From Hymenopus coronatus (lineage: Eukaryota; Arthropoda; Insecta; Mantodea; Hymenopodidae), in assembly GCA_030762935.1 (NCBI GenBank), contig CM060900.1, positions 289,486,784 to 289,550,783 of the forward strand: a stretch of DNA of 64,000 nt, read 5' to 3'. The translations under genes were made by a program, and so were the position numbers. This document shows, in pieces, positions 47,101 through 55,796 of the stretch; within the stretch, counting starts at the first letter, position 1, and the number at the start of each line of letters is the position of its first letter. The notes beneath the pieces were generated by a model. The model was not told the origin of the DNA. It worked only from the letters and a program-made list of their open reading frames with translations, and ran no database searches.

Positions 47101-47878
47101 GTTCGACCAAGTGGTTCACAGAGTCGTGCTCTTCGTAGCTAAATTCAGCCAAGTGGGAGTACAGTTCCCAGCTGGCGTGGTCTAGGCGCCAACTAGGTAA
47201 ACGGGTGGAACCTACAACGGGTGTCAAGACAGTAATACGACAAGGAAAGTGGTCACTAGAATGCAAATCCGAGATGATATTCCAGCATAAGGTGACTGCC
47301 AGCTGAGGGGAACAAATTGCAATGTCAATGTGTGAAAAACTATGAAATGCGTCAGATAGAAAGGTGGGCTCTCCGGTGTTCAAGAGAGCAAGATTCTGAC
47401 TATCCAAGAAGTCTTTAAGTAGCGTACCTCTCGCACAAGCCCGAGGAGAGCCCCAAAGAGGGTGATGGGCATTCACGTCGCCTACCAATAAAAAGGGTGG
47501 TGGCAACTGCGAAATGAGGTGTTCTAAGTCGCTGTGCGAGAGGTCCGCAGATGGAGGCAAATAGATACTGCAAATGGTGAATGAAGCGGAGGGTAGCTTA
47601 ATGCTGACAGCAACGGACTGGATTGCAGATTGTATGGGTACGGAGTTGGCAAAAATATCATCTCGAATAAGCATCATAGTGCCCCCATGTGCCGGGACAC
47701 CGTCCTCCGGGGATAAATCACATCGTACGGAGGAGTACTGCCTGATGGTAACGGTTTCCTGTGGACGGAGCTTCGTCTCTTGTAAACATACAGCCAAGGG
47801 TTCATGCTGGCGCAGCAACAAGTCAAGCTCTGGTCGATGTGGTCGAATTCCGCGTATGTTCCAATGGAGGATAGCCAT
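44189..47878 (-). CDS. ORF2: endonuclease / reverse transcriptase / RNase H, intact (1229 aa)
   Basis: This protein should nick target DNA and copy element RNA in place. The APE-type endonuclease (1-220) keeps N7 (WNIRG), E34 (QETKL), D134 and N136 (GDVNAHH), D185 (HIDIA) and D209/H210 (SSDHF). RT (about 445-760) keeps D579 (FDLEKAYD), GVPQGSVLSVTLFAIA (635-650) and F667-D670 (FVDD). RNase H (about 960-1085) keeps D966 (YTDGS), E999, D1023 (SDSLSAL) and D1076 (NDTADLAAKSA). A C-terminal CX2CX7HX4C motif spans 1170-1186. The ATG lies 22 nt after the ORF1 stop, which suggests reinitiation. No stop or frameshift occurs. The domain order is that of I-group elements, and enzymatic activity is not shown. 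Confidence 0.95.
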   Translation of the reverse strand: MAILHWNIRGIRPHRPELDLLLRQHEPLAVCLQETKLRPQETVTIRQYSSVRCDLSPEDGVPAHGGTMMLIRDDIFANSVPIQSAIQSVAVSIKLPSASFTICSIYLPPSADLSHSDLEHLISQLPPPFLLVGDVNAHHPLWGSPRACARGTLLKDFLDSQNLALLNTGEPTFLSDAFHSFSHIDIAICSPQLAVTLCWNIISDLHSSDHFPCRITVLTPVVGSTRLPSWRLDHASWELYSHLAEFSYEEHDSVNHLVEHLTGTILSAAEQSIPRSTGYSRRFPVPWWTADCRDAIRARRRALRVFQRFPTLDNLIHYKRMRAHSRRVIKDSKKMSWNKFVGSFNRHTPSSVVWDKLRRVAGKPNHMPIAGLKTPTGAVVDTFDVANTLGSAFAEVSSSGNYSPEFLTVKNQVESQEFSFLSGNLEDYNRLFILAELDNALSSSRHSAPGPDGIHVQMLQHLSPDGKDFLLEVYNRVWVDGIFPDNWREATIIPILKPGKDRHLPSSYRPISLTSCVCKVMERMINGRLVWWLESHNLLTNIQCGFRRRRSTADHLVSLSTQIMDGFLKNSPTVGIFFDLEKAYDTCWRAGILRSLHNWNIRGRLLLVIQEFMRDRVFRVRVGSVFSNHFIQENGVPQGSVLSVTLFAIAINSISLCVPQGVSSCLFVDDFAIFCTSQRTPFLERRLQRCLDNLYAWSSKHGFRFSAEKTVCVNFWRRKWHMPPSLRLGPDLLPFADEARFLGLIFDRKLCWAPQIAQLRARCDRSLNLLRILSGKSWGADRTALLRLYRAVIRSKLDYGSIVYSSARPSVLRRLDTVHNQGIRVAVGAFPTSPVVSLYAESGEPPLRCRRDVLLANYGCGLKCMPGHPTYHAFFSPELHERYCLRSLSPRPAGFRFRELLRQHHVDIPRLLSKGESIHPPWLRATSHVDLGMTLYGKSVTPLDSIRRCFLEFLSKYSGRICIYTDGSKSPDGVGCAFVNGTATSTYGLPSCTSIYSAELYAIYQALLYIRRRKLGDCLILSDSLSALQSIRELYNYHPLVQRIQDVLHILHASGFNVECAWIPGHVGLPGNDTADLAAKSAVAAASVTITHSTAEDFRVAVRRAVFSTWHAEWSALRGNKLREVKDLPVNWVTSSRLFRREKVVLARLRIGHCIFTHSYLFKREPAPVCALCGEAQTVRHVLLECGHLAHIRSSMGMPASLAEVLANDPRAVDRVFKFLAKVSFTLTF

Positions 47879-47900
47879 TGAGTATATTATGGGATAAGTT

Positions 47901-49352
47901 TCAAATCGAAAGACGCTTCTGCAGATTGGGATTAGCTGGTCGGTTCAATTTGTTCTTCTTAGGCGTTGGGCTAGTACTATTTTCAGGAGCACGATCCTGC
48001 CGTTTCCGTACTGTCCCTCTGGCAGTGGCGGCAGAATCCTCCTGGTCCATCTCCTCCACAAGGGAGGTCCCTTTTTCAAGAGCAGTTTTCGGTCCAAGTA
48101 GTTCCAACCGATTGGATGTGCTGATCGGCGAAGACGGCCGTCGCCGATTCACGCCCTCCTCCCCAGATGACCCTTCAGAGGAGGATACACGTGTGGAGTT
48201 GCGTGAACTTTTCTTACCTTTAGATGACTTGGTAATAGATTGCACATTCTCTTTCAAGAAGTCTTGTCGTACATACTTGGTCTTAAACTGTTTTTCCGGG
48301 GCAGAAGACGTCGTGAATTTACCAACTTTAGTTCCAGAGGTCGAGGCTTTCGGTGACAACTGTGCAGGACTATTCTGTAAGCTAGCGGATTTGGCAGATG
48401 TTGATACCAACTTGGGTGTAGGTGCCGAAGGCTTTGGCAGCGCTTGGGCTAAAATAACCTTTTCCGCAATTGTAGCCCCGTTCATATCGCCGGTCTGTGT
48501 TGCGATTTCCCGACGCGGTACCGGTTTAGCTGTAACTGAGCTATAGGTACCGGACCTCGGGGCAGAGGGTTGGCGGAGTCGCAGGAGCTTCCGGGCTTCC
48601 AAGAAGGACACCTTCTCTTTCACCCGTATCTCCTGGATCGCTCGTTCCTCTGCAAAACGGGGGCAGTCTCGGGAACTAGATGGGTGTTCCCCGTTACAGT
48701 TCACACACGATGGAGCTGAAGCACAAGCCCCATCGTGGGAGATGTCACCGCAGTGGACGCAGGTGGACTTGCCGGTACACAACTCACTAGTGTGACCAAA
48801 ACGTTGGCATTTAAAGCACCTCAGCGGATTGGGTATATAAGGCCTAACTTCGATGGCTTCATACCCTGCCCTAATCTTTTGAGGCAGATCAACCCGATCA
48901 AAAGTAAGAAACAGGGTACGAGTAGGCAGGAATTCACCGTTGATCTTACGTTGTACCCGATAAACAGCTGAGACACCCTGAGTCGCAAGATTTTCTTGGA
49001 TCTCCTCAATGGACAAACCGTCCAACGCGCGGGTTGTTATTACACCGCGGGAGGAGTTCAGCGACTTGTGCACCTCGACCTTCACTGGATAGCTGGCTAA
49101 CATGGTGGCTTTAAGTATTCTTGCAGCTTGCGAGGCGGAGTTGGCTTCGACAAGAAGTGTACCATTGCGAGCTCGAACGCAGGATTTAACAGGACCAGCA
49201 ATGGCATCGAGACCCTTTTGGATAGTAAAAGGGCTCACCGTAAGGAACTTCTTACCTTCCTCTGTCCTATGAATAACCAAGTAGCGAGGACCACATGACT
49301 CGACTACTTCCTTTCCAACGTCTTTATTTAGGGGTTTTAATTTTGGTGCCAT
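47901..49352 (-). CDS. ORF1: Gag-like zinc-knuckle protein, intact (483 aa)
   Basis: I chose the ATG at 49352 (MAPKLKPLNKDVGKEVVESC) because the corresponding M begins ORF1 in copies 2 and 10; an in-frame ATG 54 bases upstream lies in 5' UTR sequence. Residues about 15-170 form a conserved core (GPRYLVIHRTEE, TLLVEANSASQAARILKATM, YPVKVEVHKSLNSSRGVITT). Three zinc knuckles occupy about 179-226: CFKCQRFGHTSELC, CVHCGDISHDGAC and CVNCNGEHPSSSRDC. A charged segment RFAEERAIQEIRVKEKVSFL and a long Ser/Lys-rich tail with KKNKLNRP follow, ending KRLSI. By family it binds element RNA and chaperones reverse transcription. Cellular location is unknown. Confidence 0.93.
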   Translation of the reverse strand: MAPKLKPLNKDVGKEVVESCGPRYLVIHRTEEGKKFLTVSPFTIQKGLDAIAGPVKSCVRARNGTLLVEANSASQAARILKATMLASYPVKVEVHKSLNSSRGVITTRALDGLSIEEIQENLATQGVSAVYRVQRKINGEFLPTRTLFLTFDRVDLPQKIRAGYEAIEVRPYIPNPLRCFKCQRFGHTSELCTGKSTCVHCGDISHDGACASAPSCVNCNGEHPSSSRDCPRFAEERAIQEIRVKEKVSFLEARKLLRLRQPSAPRSGTYSSVTAKPVPRREIATQTGDMNGATIAEKVILAQALPKPSAPTPKLVSTSAKSASLQNSPAQLSPKASTSGTKVGKFTTSSAPEKQFKTKYVRQDFLKENVQSITKSSKGKKSSRNSTRVSSSEGSSGEEGVNRRRPSSPISTSNRLELLGPKTALEKGTSLVEEMDQEDSAATARGTVRKRQDRAPENSTSPTPKKNKLNRPANPNLQKRLSI

Positions 49353-49811
49353 AAAAAAATGGTATAAATTCATCCCCCAGTGCTCCCCACCCACCACGGA
49401 GCCCAACGAGGGGTCACCCCACTGGGGTGACAGGGCTACACAGGGGATATAGCGGGCTCACCGTCCCACTCACCCTGGAGTTCGGTGTAATACCTAGTCC
49501 TGGCCGATTGACTAGGGGTGGGTTAGTCCCTAGCCTCCCGTTTAGGCAAATCAGAAACCAAAGCGGTGTATTAGGCTGCGCACCCTCCCCAGTTACTGAA
49601 AGACAGAAGCCCAGGCTCAGGTATGCAACCCTCAACCAACCAGGATATTCCTTTTCACCGACACGGGTCTCCACGCACGGCCTACACGTGGGTGGGCATT
49701 TTGACCTACTGACTCCCTCACCACTCTGAGGTTGCCCACAGAGGGAGTCAAGGTGGCTCGGGACCCCGGGTGCGCCTAACCCGTACCTACCGTAGTAGGC
49801 CCCTGGGGGGA
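49353..49811 (-). promoter_or_regulatory. 5' UTR / presumed internal promoter of copy 15
   Basis: 459 nt upstream of ORF1. The first about 55 nt are GC-rich and shared with family B: a CCTAC/GTAGG mini-hairpin, then TACGGGTTAGGCGCACCCGG. A 10-bp stem TGACTCCCTC/GAGGGAGTCA lies at 49710-49750. Non-LTR elements must carry their promoter inside the transcribed 5' region, so promoter activity is inferred, not seen. Confidence 0.55.
49710..49750 (-). other. 5' UTR stem-loop, 10-bp stem
   Basis: TGACTCCCTC at 49710-49719 and GAGGGAGTCA at 49741-49750 are perfect inverted repeats around a 21-nt loop. The pairing is also visible, with at most a mismatch or two, in copies 6, 10 and 18. Confidence 0.75.
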
Positions 49812-49826
49812 GGCTGGCAGAGTGAT
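49812..49826. repeat. Target-site duplication, right copy (15 bp)
   Basis: GGCTGGCAGAGTGAT repeats the sequence at 43936-43950 and restores the RNase H reading of copy 14. Confidence 0.95.
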
Positions 49827-50436
49827 CTACTCTCCGCAACAACAAGCTATGGACAATAAAGGATCTTCCGGTATACTGGTCAACTTCCTCAAGTAGTACT
49901 CGTCGTGAGGAAGTGGTTTTGGCTCGTCTCCGTATCTGTCACTGTTATTTTACACACAACCACCTATTCAAAAGGAATCCTGCTCCTATCTGCGCCGGGT
50001 GTGGACAAGCACTGCCAGTCCACCATATACTGGTAGAATGTACTCCTCTAGCCCGATTACGAGCCACTCTACGATCGCCGGGTAGTACTAAAAGATTTCG
50101 TTGGACGATGCTGGAGCGGTAGATAGGAGTTTTTAGCGTTTTATCTTCCATGCCTTTTAAGCTTACAATCTAGTTTGATTTTAATTTTCATATTTTTGAT
50201 ACGTCCCTGAACTGGAAGCTGCAGATTTTAACTATTTTCTTCTCCCAGTATTGGAGCTTTTATTACAAATGTCATTTTAGCCTAATTGTTTTTAATACAT
50301 TCTAGCCTCTTTGTTGTTTCTCACATGGAGAGTTTTATGTGTTTATCGTTTTATTTGTCATTTTAGTCATTCTCATGATTGGTATTTTATCTTTTTGGTG
50401 CTGTTTTATTTTAGTTTTAGCACGTCAAGTTATGAT

Positions 50437-50467
50437 AGGGCGCTAATAACCTTGTAGTTGTGCGCCC
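50437..50467 (+). other. 3' hairpin of copy 14
   Basis: GGGCGC pairs with GCGCCC over 6 bp. The loop TAATAACCTTGTAGTTGT matches the family loop. Confidence 0.8.
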
Positions 50468-50493
50468 CTAAGCTTCAACCATAATAATCTGAG

Positions 50494-52258
50494 CGTGACG
50501 CTGTTTGCTATAGCAATTAACTCTTTATCTTAATGTCGTCCCCCCCCCCCCCAGTTGTCACGTCCTGCTTATTCGTAGCCGACGTTGCCACTTTTTGTAC
50601 TTCTTAGCGTAAGCAGTTTTTGGAACGCCGTCTCCAGCGGTGTTTAAACAATCTTTATGATTGGAGCTTAAAAACCGGCTTTCGTTTCTCAACTGAGAAG
50701 ACAGTCTGCGTTAATTTCTGTCATCGTAGATGGCGAATGACACATACTCCTCTCCTCGGGCCACATTTAGTTCAATTCGCCGATCAGGCGAGATTCCTGG
50801 GGTTGATATTCGATCGCAAAATGTACTGGTCACCACATATAGTACAGCTTAAAGCGCGGTGTGACCGTTCTCTTAATATTTTACGGATACTAAGTGGCAA
50901 ATATTGGACAGATGATCGGACAATGCTACTTCGTCTTTATCGTGCGCTGATTCGATCCAAATTAGTCTATGGTTGCATTGTGTATTCTTCAGCACGACCA
51001 TCTGTGCTTAGAAGATTAGACATAGTCCGTATGGCTATAGGGGCTTTTTCAACTAGCCCAGACGTTAGTTTCTATGCCGAAAAGGCAGAAGCACCGGTGT
51101 AATGTTGGCGTGATGTTCTGCTAGGCATTTACGGTTGTGGGCTTCACTGCATGCGTTCGCATTCTACGTATACGCCTTTTACGTCTAATGAGCTGGACGG
51201 ACGTTATCGCAACCTGCCACTTAGTGCTAGGCCTACAGGTTTTCGCTTTGGTGAGCTCTTTCAGAAGCTTAATATCGAAATACCTAGCCTGTTTCCCAGG
51301 GGGGAGAGGGTGCTCCCACCCTGGTTACGTGCTACATCCCACGTGGATCTCGGGATGACGGTCTACGGCAAATCTACGCTGCCCGCGCCTTGTATCCGTA
51401 CTTGTTTTTTTTTTGTTTGTTTTTTTTTTAGAATTTTTATCTCATTGCAGTGACCGAATTTGTTTCTACACCGACGGAAGTGCCCCTGTGGTATAGGATG
51501 CGCCTTTGTTATTGGATCGGACACCTATACTTTGCGTTTACCCGTTAGTGCATCCGTTTATACTGCCGAGCTATATGCCATATATCGAGCTCTTCATGTA
51601 CGCCATCGAAACTTGTGTGACTGTCTTGTTATGAGTGACTCCCTCAGTGCCCTTCAGAGCCTCCGTGAGCTGTACAGCCACCATCCCATCGTACAGCGCA
51701 ACCAGTATAAGCTGCATATTTTAAACTCTTCTGGCGTTAATGTGGACTGCTCCTGGGTTCCTGGACATATTGGGTTGTCGTGGAACAAATTGGCGGATTT
51801 GGCAGCAAAGATGACGACTAGGGAACCCATTGTTTCCGTTCATTCATTGACGGCTGAAGATCTTAAGCTTTTCGTGCGCCGAGCAGTTGTTTTCACGCTG
51901 GCATACGGAGTGGTCAGGTCTACGTAGAAACAAGCTTAGGGAGCTGAAATACCTCCTCTACTGGGTAACCTCCTCCCTTGTGTCCCGCCGAGAGGAGATG
52001 GTATTGGCTCGGCTACGACTAGGTCACTGTAATTTTATTCACAGCTACCTTTTGAAACGAGAACCTGCTCCTGTCTGTGCGCCCTGTGGGAAGGCACAGG
52101 CATTCCGTCATATGTTGCTAGAGTGTGGTCACCTAGCACACATTCGATTATCTTTGGACATGCCGGCCTCTCTTGTCGAGGTCCTGGGTAATGATACCAG
52201 AGCAGTGGACCGGGTTTTTAAATTTTTTGAACAAGTTATCTTTACTTTGCGGTTTTAG
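50494..52258 (+). pseudogene. ORF2 C-terminal half (RT palm, RNase H), copy 16
   Basis: The N-terminal edge reads VTLFAIAINSL. The RT active site is LFVADVATFC, with the first catalytic Asp of FVDD changed to Ala (about 50570-50590). An open stretch follows, including RRLQRCLNNLYDWSLKTGF and ARCDRSLNILRILSGKYW. RNase H has CFYTDGS then a frame slip near 51480, GIGCAFVIGSDTY, SAELYAIY as TAELYAIY, VMSDSLSALQSL, and WVPGHIGLSWNKLADLAAKM (N to K). The C-terminal CAPCGKAQAFRHMLLEC is complete. The end is the stop at 52256-52258. It is truncated and non-functional. Confidence 0.88.
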
Positions 52259-52694
52259 TTAGTGCTAGCTGTACACCGTGTCACTGTAACGGATTTTTAA
52301 GCCTTTAACAGCTTCTTCAATGTCGTAAGTTTTTATTGTACCAAGTGTCCTTTTATTGACTCTTTTGTGTTGGTTTAGCTCTTTTAATGTCATAGTTTTA
52401 TTGCCAGCTCTGCTTTCCGAACTTGGCTTTTTTCTTTCTTTTTTTTTTTTTTTTGTTCTTTTTTTTTTTTCTTCTTTTTAACTTGCTGTTAGTTCTTTCT
52501 ACTGGTTTTATCTCTTGTTCTAACAGTTCTAATGCCATGGTTTTATCGCCAGCTGTATGTTCAGAGCTGGACAATTATTTTACCTTGGTTTTTGTTTGTT
52601 ATACTAGTTTTTATGTCTTGTTTTAGCTGTTTTAACTGCCTTTCCTCTGAAGGTTTTGTTAGAACCGGTCTTTTACCATCACTGTTTTATGCTA

Positions 52695-52752
52695 AGGGCG
52701 CTGATAACCGAGCAGTTGAGCGCCCTCAAAACCCAACCATCATCATCATCAT
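52695..52752 (+). other. 3' hairpin and ATC tail of copy 16
   Basis: AGGGCGCT (52695-52702) and AGCGCCCT (52719-52726) form a perfect 8-bp stem, followed by ATC repeats. Confidence 0.82.
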
Positions 52753-53262
52753 TCAGCATGACCTGTGCTGAGAAAGTTAGGTATTGTCCATAAATAGGGC
52801 CGCCATGTCGCTGTTGGAGCCTTTCCAACCAGCAGAGTAGTGAGCTTTACGCCGAATCTGCAGGTACCCCTCTGTAATGCCAGCATGATGTCCTGCTGGC
52901 AAATTATGGCTGTGGGCTTAACTGCATGCTTTTGCATCCAACATTTACTGCTGTCATCCCTTCTCACTTCTCATTTTTAACTTTTAAATAGCTGGTTTTT
53001 AATCTTTAAGTTTCAGTTGTTCTCACCTATCATTAAACCATGATTTTGTTTCGATTGTTTTCCTCCCATTTTAGCTCTTTTAAAGACTAAGTATTGTAGC
53101 CAGGGCTGGACAGGCTTTTTTATCATGGTGTTATTCTATTTTTAGCTCTACTTTTATCTGTACTTTATGTTTTGTTTTATTACCACCTATTGCCAGGATT
53201 TTCTCATATGGGCGCTAATAACCTTGGCAATTAAGCACCCTTAAACATCATCATATCATGCA
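52752..53262 (+). mobile_element. Copy 17: family A fragment (RT thumb, deletion, 3' end)
   Basis: It starts TTCAGCATGACCTGTGCTGA (SARPVLRKL) at the tail of copy 16, reads VHNQGRHVAVGAFPTSRVVS with breaks, then jumps near 52965 to 3' UTR sequence. The hairpin at 53210-53240 has one mismatch, and the tail is ATCATCATATC. This is the last unit of the head-to-tail series. Confidence 0.82.
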
Positions 53263-53867
53263 TATGTTCACAGCTGCAACAATGCAGGAAAGCAACCACC
53301 TGCACAGGTGTTCACTCCACTGATAGTATAACTATGTAAACAATCTGTGCAGCTTAACAACTCTTGGTTGCAAGTCAGATGTGCCATGTTTGGGCATGTA
53401 GTCATAGTAGATATATAATACAGATCAATCTTTAATACACAAATTGCAGTGCATATTTTGTTGTATCTGCCTCCCAATGGTGCCAACATAGAAAATAGAG
53501 CCACTGAGCTTGCTACTGTTACCTGTACTAAGAATTGCATAAATGAACATATATTAAAGATTAGTAGTAATTTATGCCAGCAGTTTTACGCCTTAAAAGG
53601 TTTTGTCAGTTCTTTTAAACATTTGTTGAATGATTATGTGTTTAATTTTCAAAACATCTGCACTGCAGTTTCAGTTGGGTATCAAATTTTATTACTGACA
53701 GAGAAATAGGATATAGACATAATTTCTACTTGAACCACAAAGTTCCAGGCTCTGTGCAGGTTCATAGTCTAGAAAAACTGAAATAATTCTCATTTCCAGT
53801 TAATTTTTCAAAACTTGATTAGGATTAATTTTTGTGTTCATAAATATGTAGATGTCAGCTTAATATA
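53263..53867 (+). other. Unique GDAP2 intron sequence
   Basis: About 600 bases without repeat-family match, exon or RNA gene. Short open frames here lack conserved motifs. I see nothing else. Confidence 0.55.
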
Positions 53868-55180
53868 CAAGATGCCCCAAAATTAGATGAACAAACTGTG
53901 GGAGCTGACAGATAATATTATTTGAAAACTTTTTTGATAAGGCATGTTAGTTGCTGTGGTATTTCATTTGCGTGCTAGACAAAATAAATTGATTACTGCC
54001 TCCCACCCAGTTTGTTAAGTATTTACAGTAAAATAAACAATACAAATATTAATGTATTTATTTTAGTAAGGCACTTAATCGTAGTCCAAGGAACAAGACA
54101 GAACACACAAAGAAAACACATACCTTATTGTTTACTGTTAATTACATCATTACCATTCAAAGCAAATGTTGGAATGCCTACAATGAACACACAAAATGCA
54201 TTGGAATGCCATAATATGCCATACTCTCGCAAAGACACCAGCCATTTCTCTAATTTTGCCAGCTGTGCAAGCTATTCGTGCCACAAGGTCCTCTTCAGAG
54301 TCAGCAGCTGTTTCATACACTAGAGTCTTCATGTGTTTCCACAAAAACAAGTCAGGTAAGGTACCATCCGGTAAGCATGCTGGCCTGCAATGTGTCCAAC
54401 TCTGCCTATCCAGTTACTGCCATATGTAGCAGTAAGATGTACTTCAGTCGCAAATGAGCTAGTACCCCAACATGTTGAAACCACATGTCCTGTCCATTAA
54501 ACCAGGCAAAACTTGATGCAGAAATAGTAAATATTTATGTAAATTGAATCAGACTAGCAAAACCTATGGTCCTATTAAGAAGTTATCACAATAACAGGCC
54601 ACACATTTAAATGAAATCACATTTGATGTGACCTCTGAAATGTATCATTGTCGAAGGTCTAAACATGTGAATTCCAACGGCTAAATAACTGCTCATGTGT
54701 GAAACTTGCTTCATCTGGGAACATGAAATGGGATGCAAACAGCGTATGCCATTTTCAATTTTGTTCAGATAGTATTGACAAATTTTTTATCACAGAGGAT
54801 AGCGATCAGGGCTTATTGCATGGATCTTTTCCAAGTGGAAAGGATGCAACAACATCTCCTGCAAATTCTTCCCAAAATGCTATGACTTAGATGCAAATGT
54901 CGAGCGATGACATGAATGCTAGCTGAGGATTGTTCTCAATGCACTGCAGCACATCTTCCTCGTTCTCAGGAGTTCATACAGAATGTTATTGTTTTTGACC
55001 TTCTGCTCGTCTATCCAATGAGCCTCTGTCATATAGTCTCTATTCAATTCTAGCAAATATACTGTGATGAGGAGCTCTTCGGTTTCAGAACTGTTCTTGG
55101 TAGAATTTTACAGCTGCATGACCATAACTAGCTTTTCCATACACCAACAAGATGTCCATCTTCTCATTCTATATGTACCA
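53868..55180 (-). mobile_element. Decayed mariner/IS630-superfamily DNA transposon
   Basis: The transposase remnant (54150-55159) lies within this stretch. The lower edge is placed at ATACAAGATGCCCCAAAATT (53867-53886), which resembles the terminal inverted repeat style of such elements. No matching inverted copy was found on the other side, so the upper boundary is uncertain. Confidence 0.55.
54150..55159 (-). pseudogene. Mariner-superfamily transposase fossil
   Basis: Reading from the ATG at 55159 on the minus strand with many frame changes, the N-terminal part has LLVYGKASYGHAAVKFYQEQ and RRAPHHSIFARI, resembling the helix-turn-helix region of insect mariner-superfamily transposases. TPENEEDVLQCIENNPQLAF-like text follows. 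A MWFQHVGVLAHL block (near 54475-54510) stands where these proteins have the conserved MWFQxDGAPxH around a catalytic Asp; the Asp is replaced by Val here. Then comes a degraded RSPDLT and FLWKHMKTLVYET (near 54345) and the C-terminal EEDLVARIACTAGKIREMAG. It is clearly dead and of a type widespread in insects. The assignment is from remembered motifs. Confidence 0.72.
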
Positions 55181-55627
55181 TTTTATGTTGTAAATAAACT
55201 AAGCAGCATGCATCCAGAAGGCAGTAATGCAAATGTGAAGGAAGCACAACAATGAGCTGAGGAAATAAATATAGGTAAACAAACAAAAGTGTCTTTGTTT
55301 TGTTTCTTTCTGGTGTTCTCTTTAAGATGCATAGAATAGTGTAACATGCATATCTAAACAAACTGGATGGTAGGCAGTAATTACATTAACTCATATAGCA
55401 TTTAAAGTACTGCAATAAAAAAAAAAAACATGTCATAGCAGAAAGTGTTCAAATAGCGTTGTCTAATAGCTCCCAAAGTTTGTTGGTCTAGTTTTAAGAC
55501 AGCCTTTATAAAGTTCCTGAGTTTTATTGGAAGACATCTATAATATACTGGTAATAATAGTAGTATTCTAGTTATATGGCATGTAACGCTATACTCAGCA
55601 AATAACAGATACTGCATTTTATTTCAG
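55181..55627 (+). other. Intron sequence before the second GDAP2 exon
   Basis: AT-rich sequence with an A run (55415-55428) and a T-rich stretch leading to the TTTCAG acceptor that ends at 55627. No gene or known repeat recognised. Confidence 0.55.
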
Positions 55628-55796
55628 GTGATGAATCAGTGGATCTTTCTTGTCAACTTGAAGGTTCTGTCACAGTGGGAGAGCATGCATTCAGCCAAAT
55701 GCAAGGTGATTTGGATCAGCAACGTCTTCTTGGTGAAAGACCACAGTTAGATCCCATTGGTGATATTATGATCAAGGAAATGCAAAATAAAGAAAG
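55628..55796 (+). CDS. GDAP2: Internal exon of GDAP2 (linker before CRAL-TRIO-like domain)
   Basis: The acceptor TTTCAG ends at 55627 and the donor GGTACGA starts at 55797. Joined to the exon at 22537-22776, the frame reads GDESVDLSCQLEGSVTVGEH, then AFSQMQGDLDQQRLLGERPQ and IKEMQNKER. The VDLS...HAFxxMxGDxDxQR pattern is the conserved linker between the macro and CRAL-TRIO-like domains in GDAP2 proteins, with QxxxRYNRW expected next. The exon enters in phase 1 and leaves in phase 2. The following exon is not found before 64000, so the next intron also exceeds 8 kb and carries copies 18-21. Confidence 0.87.

Larger units (their letters stand above)
43951..49811 (-). mobile_element. Copy 15: intact full-length family A retrotransposon (5861 bp)
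   Basis: On the minus strand it has a 5' end TCCCCCCAGGGGCCTAC at 49811, a 459-nt 5' UTR, intact ORF1 (49352-47901), a 22-nt spacer, intact ORF2 (47878-44189), a 3' UTR, a perfect 9-bp hairpin (43970-44004) and an ATC tail. A 15-bp target-site duplication flanks it. There are no LTRs. The EN-RT-RNase H arrangement with a Gag-like ORF1 places it in the I-group of non-LTR elements by architecture. It is the only copy with both genes open, so it is likely recent and possibly mobile. Confidence 0.95.
49812..50488 (+). mobile_element. Copy 14, right part: RNase H C terminus, 3' UTR and tail
   Basis: It continues the fragment interrupted at 43950: AE(W)STLRNNKLWTIKDLPVYW, RREEVVLARLRICHCYFTHN, CAGCGQALPVHHILVEC, ending near 50170. 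The 3' UTR leads to a hairpin (GGGCGC 50438-50443 and GCGCCC 50462-50467) and a short AAT tail (50481-50488). Confidence 0.87.
50489..52752 (+). mobile_element. Copy 16: family A fragment (RT palm to 3' end)
   Basis: It starts at CTGAGCGTGACGCTGTTTGC (RT motif SVTLFAIAIN) directly after the AAT tail of copy 14, and ends with a hairpin (52695-52726) and an ATC tail (52738-52752). Confidence 0.87.

Noticed and set aside
49755..49811. HDV-like self-cleaving ribozyme at the element 5' end
   Set aside because: Several short helices can be drawn, but I could not place the full set of pairings and the catalytic C region by eye, so it is left as a question only.
43951..49811. Retrovirus or LTR retrotransposon
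   Set aside because: There are no LTRs, protease, integrase or envelope; the endonuclease is APE-type and the element ends in a simple-repeat tail.
53449..53709. 86-codon open frame in the GDAP2 intron
   Set aside because: No recognisable domain, no splice context matching GDAP2 and no similarity to the repeat proteins.
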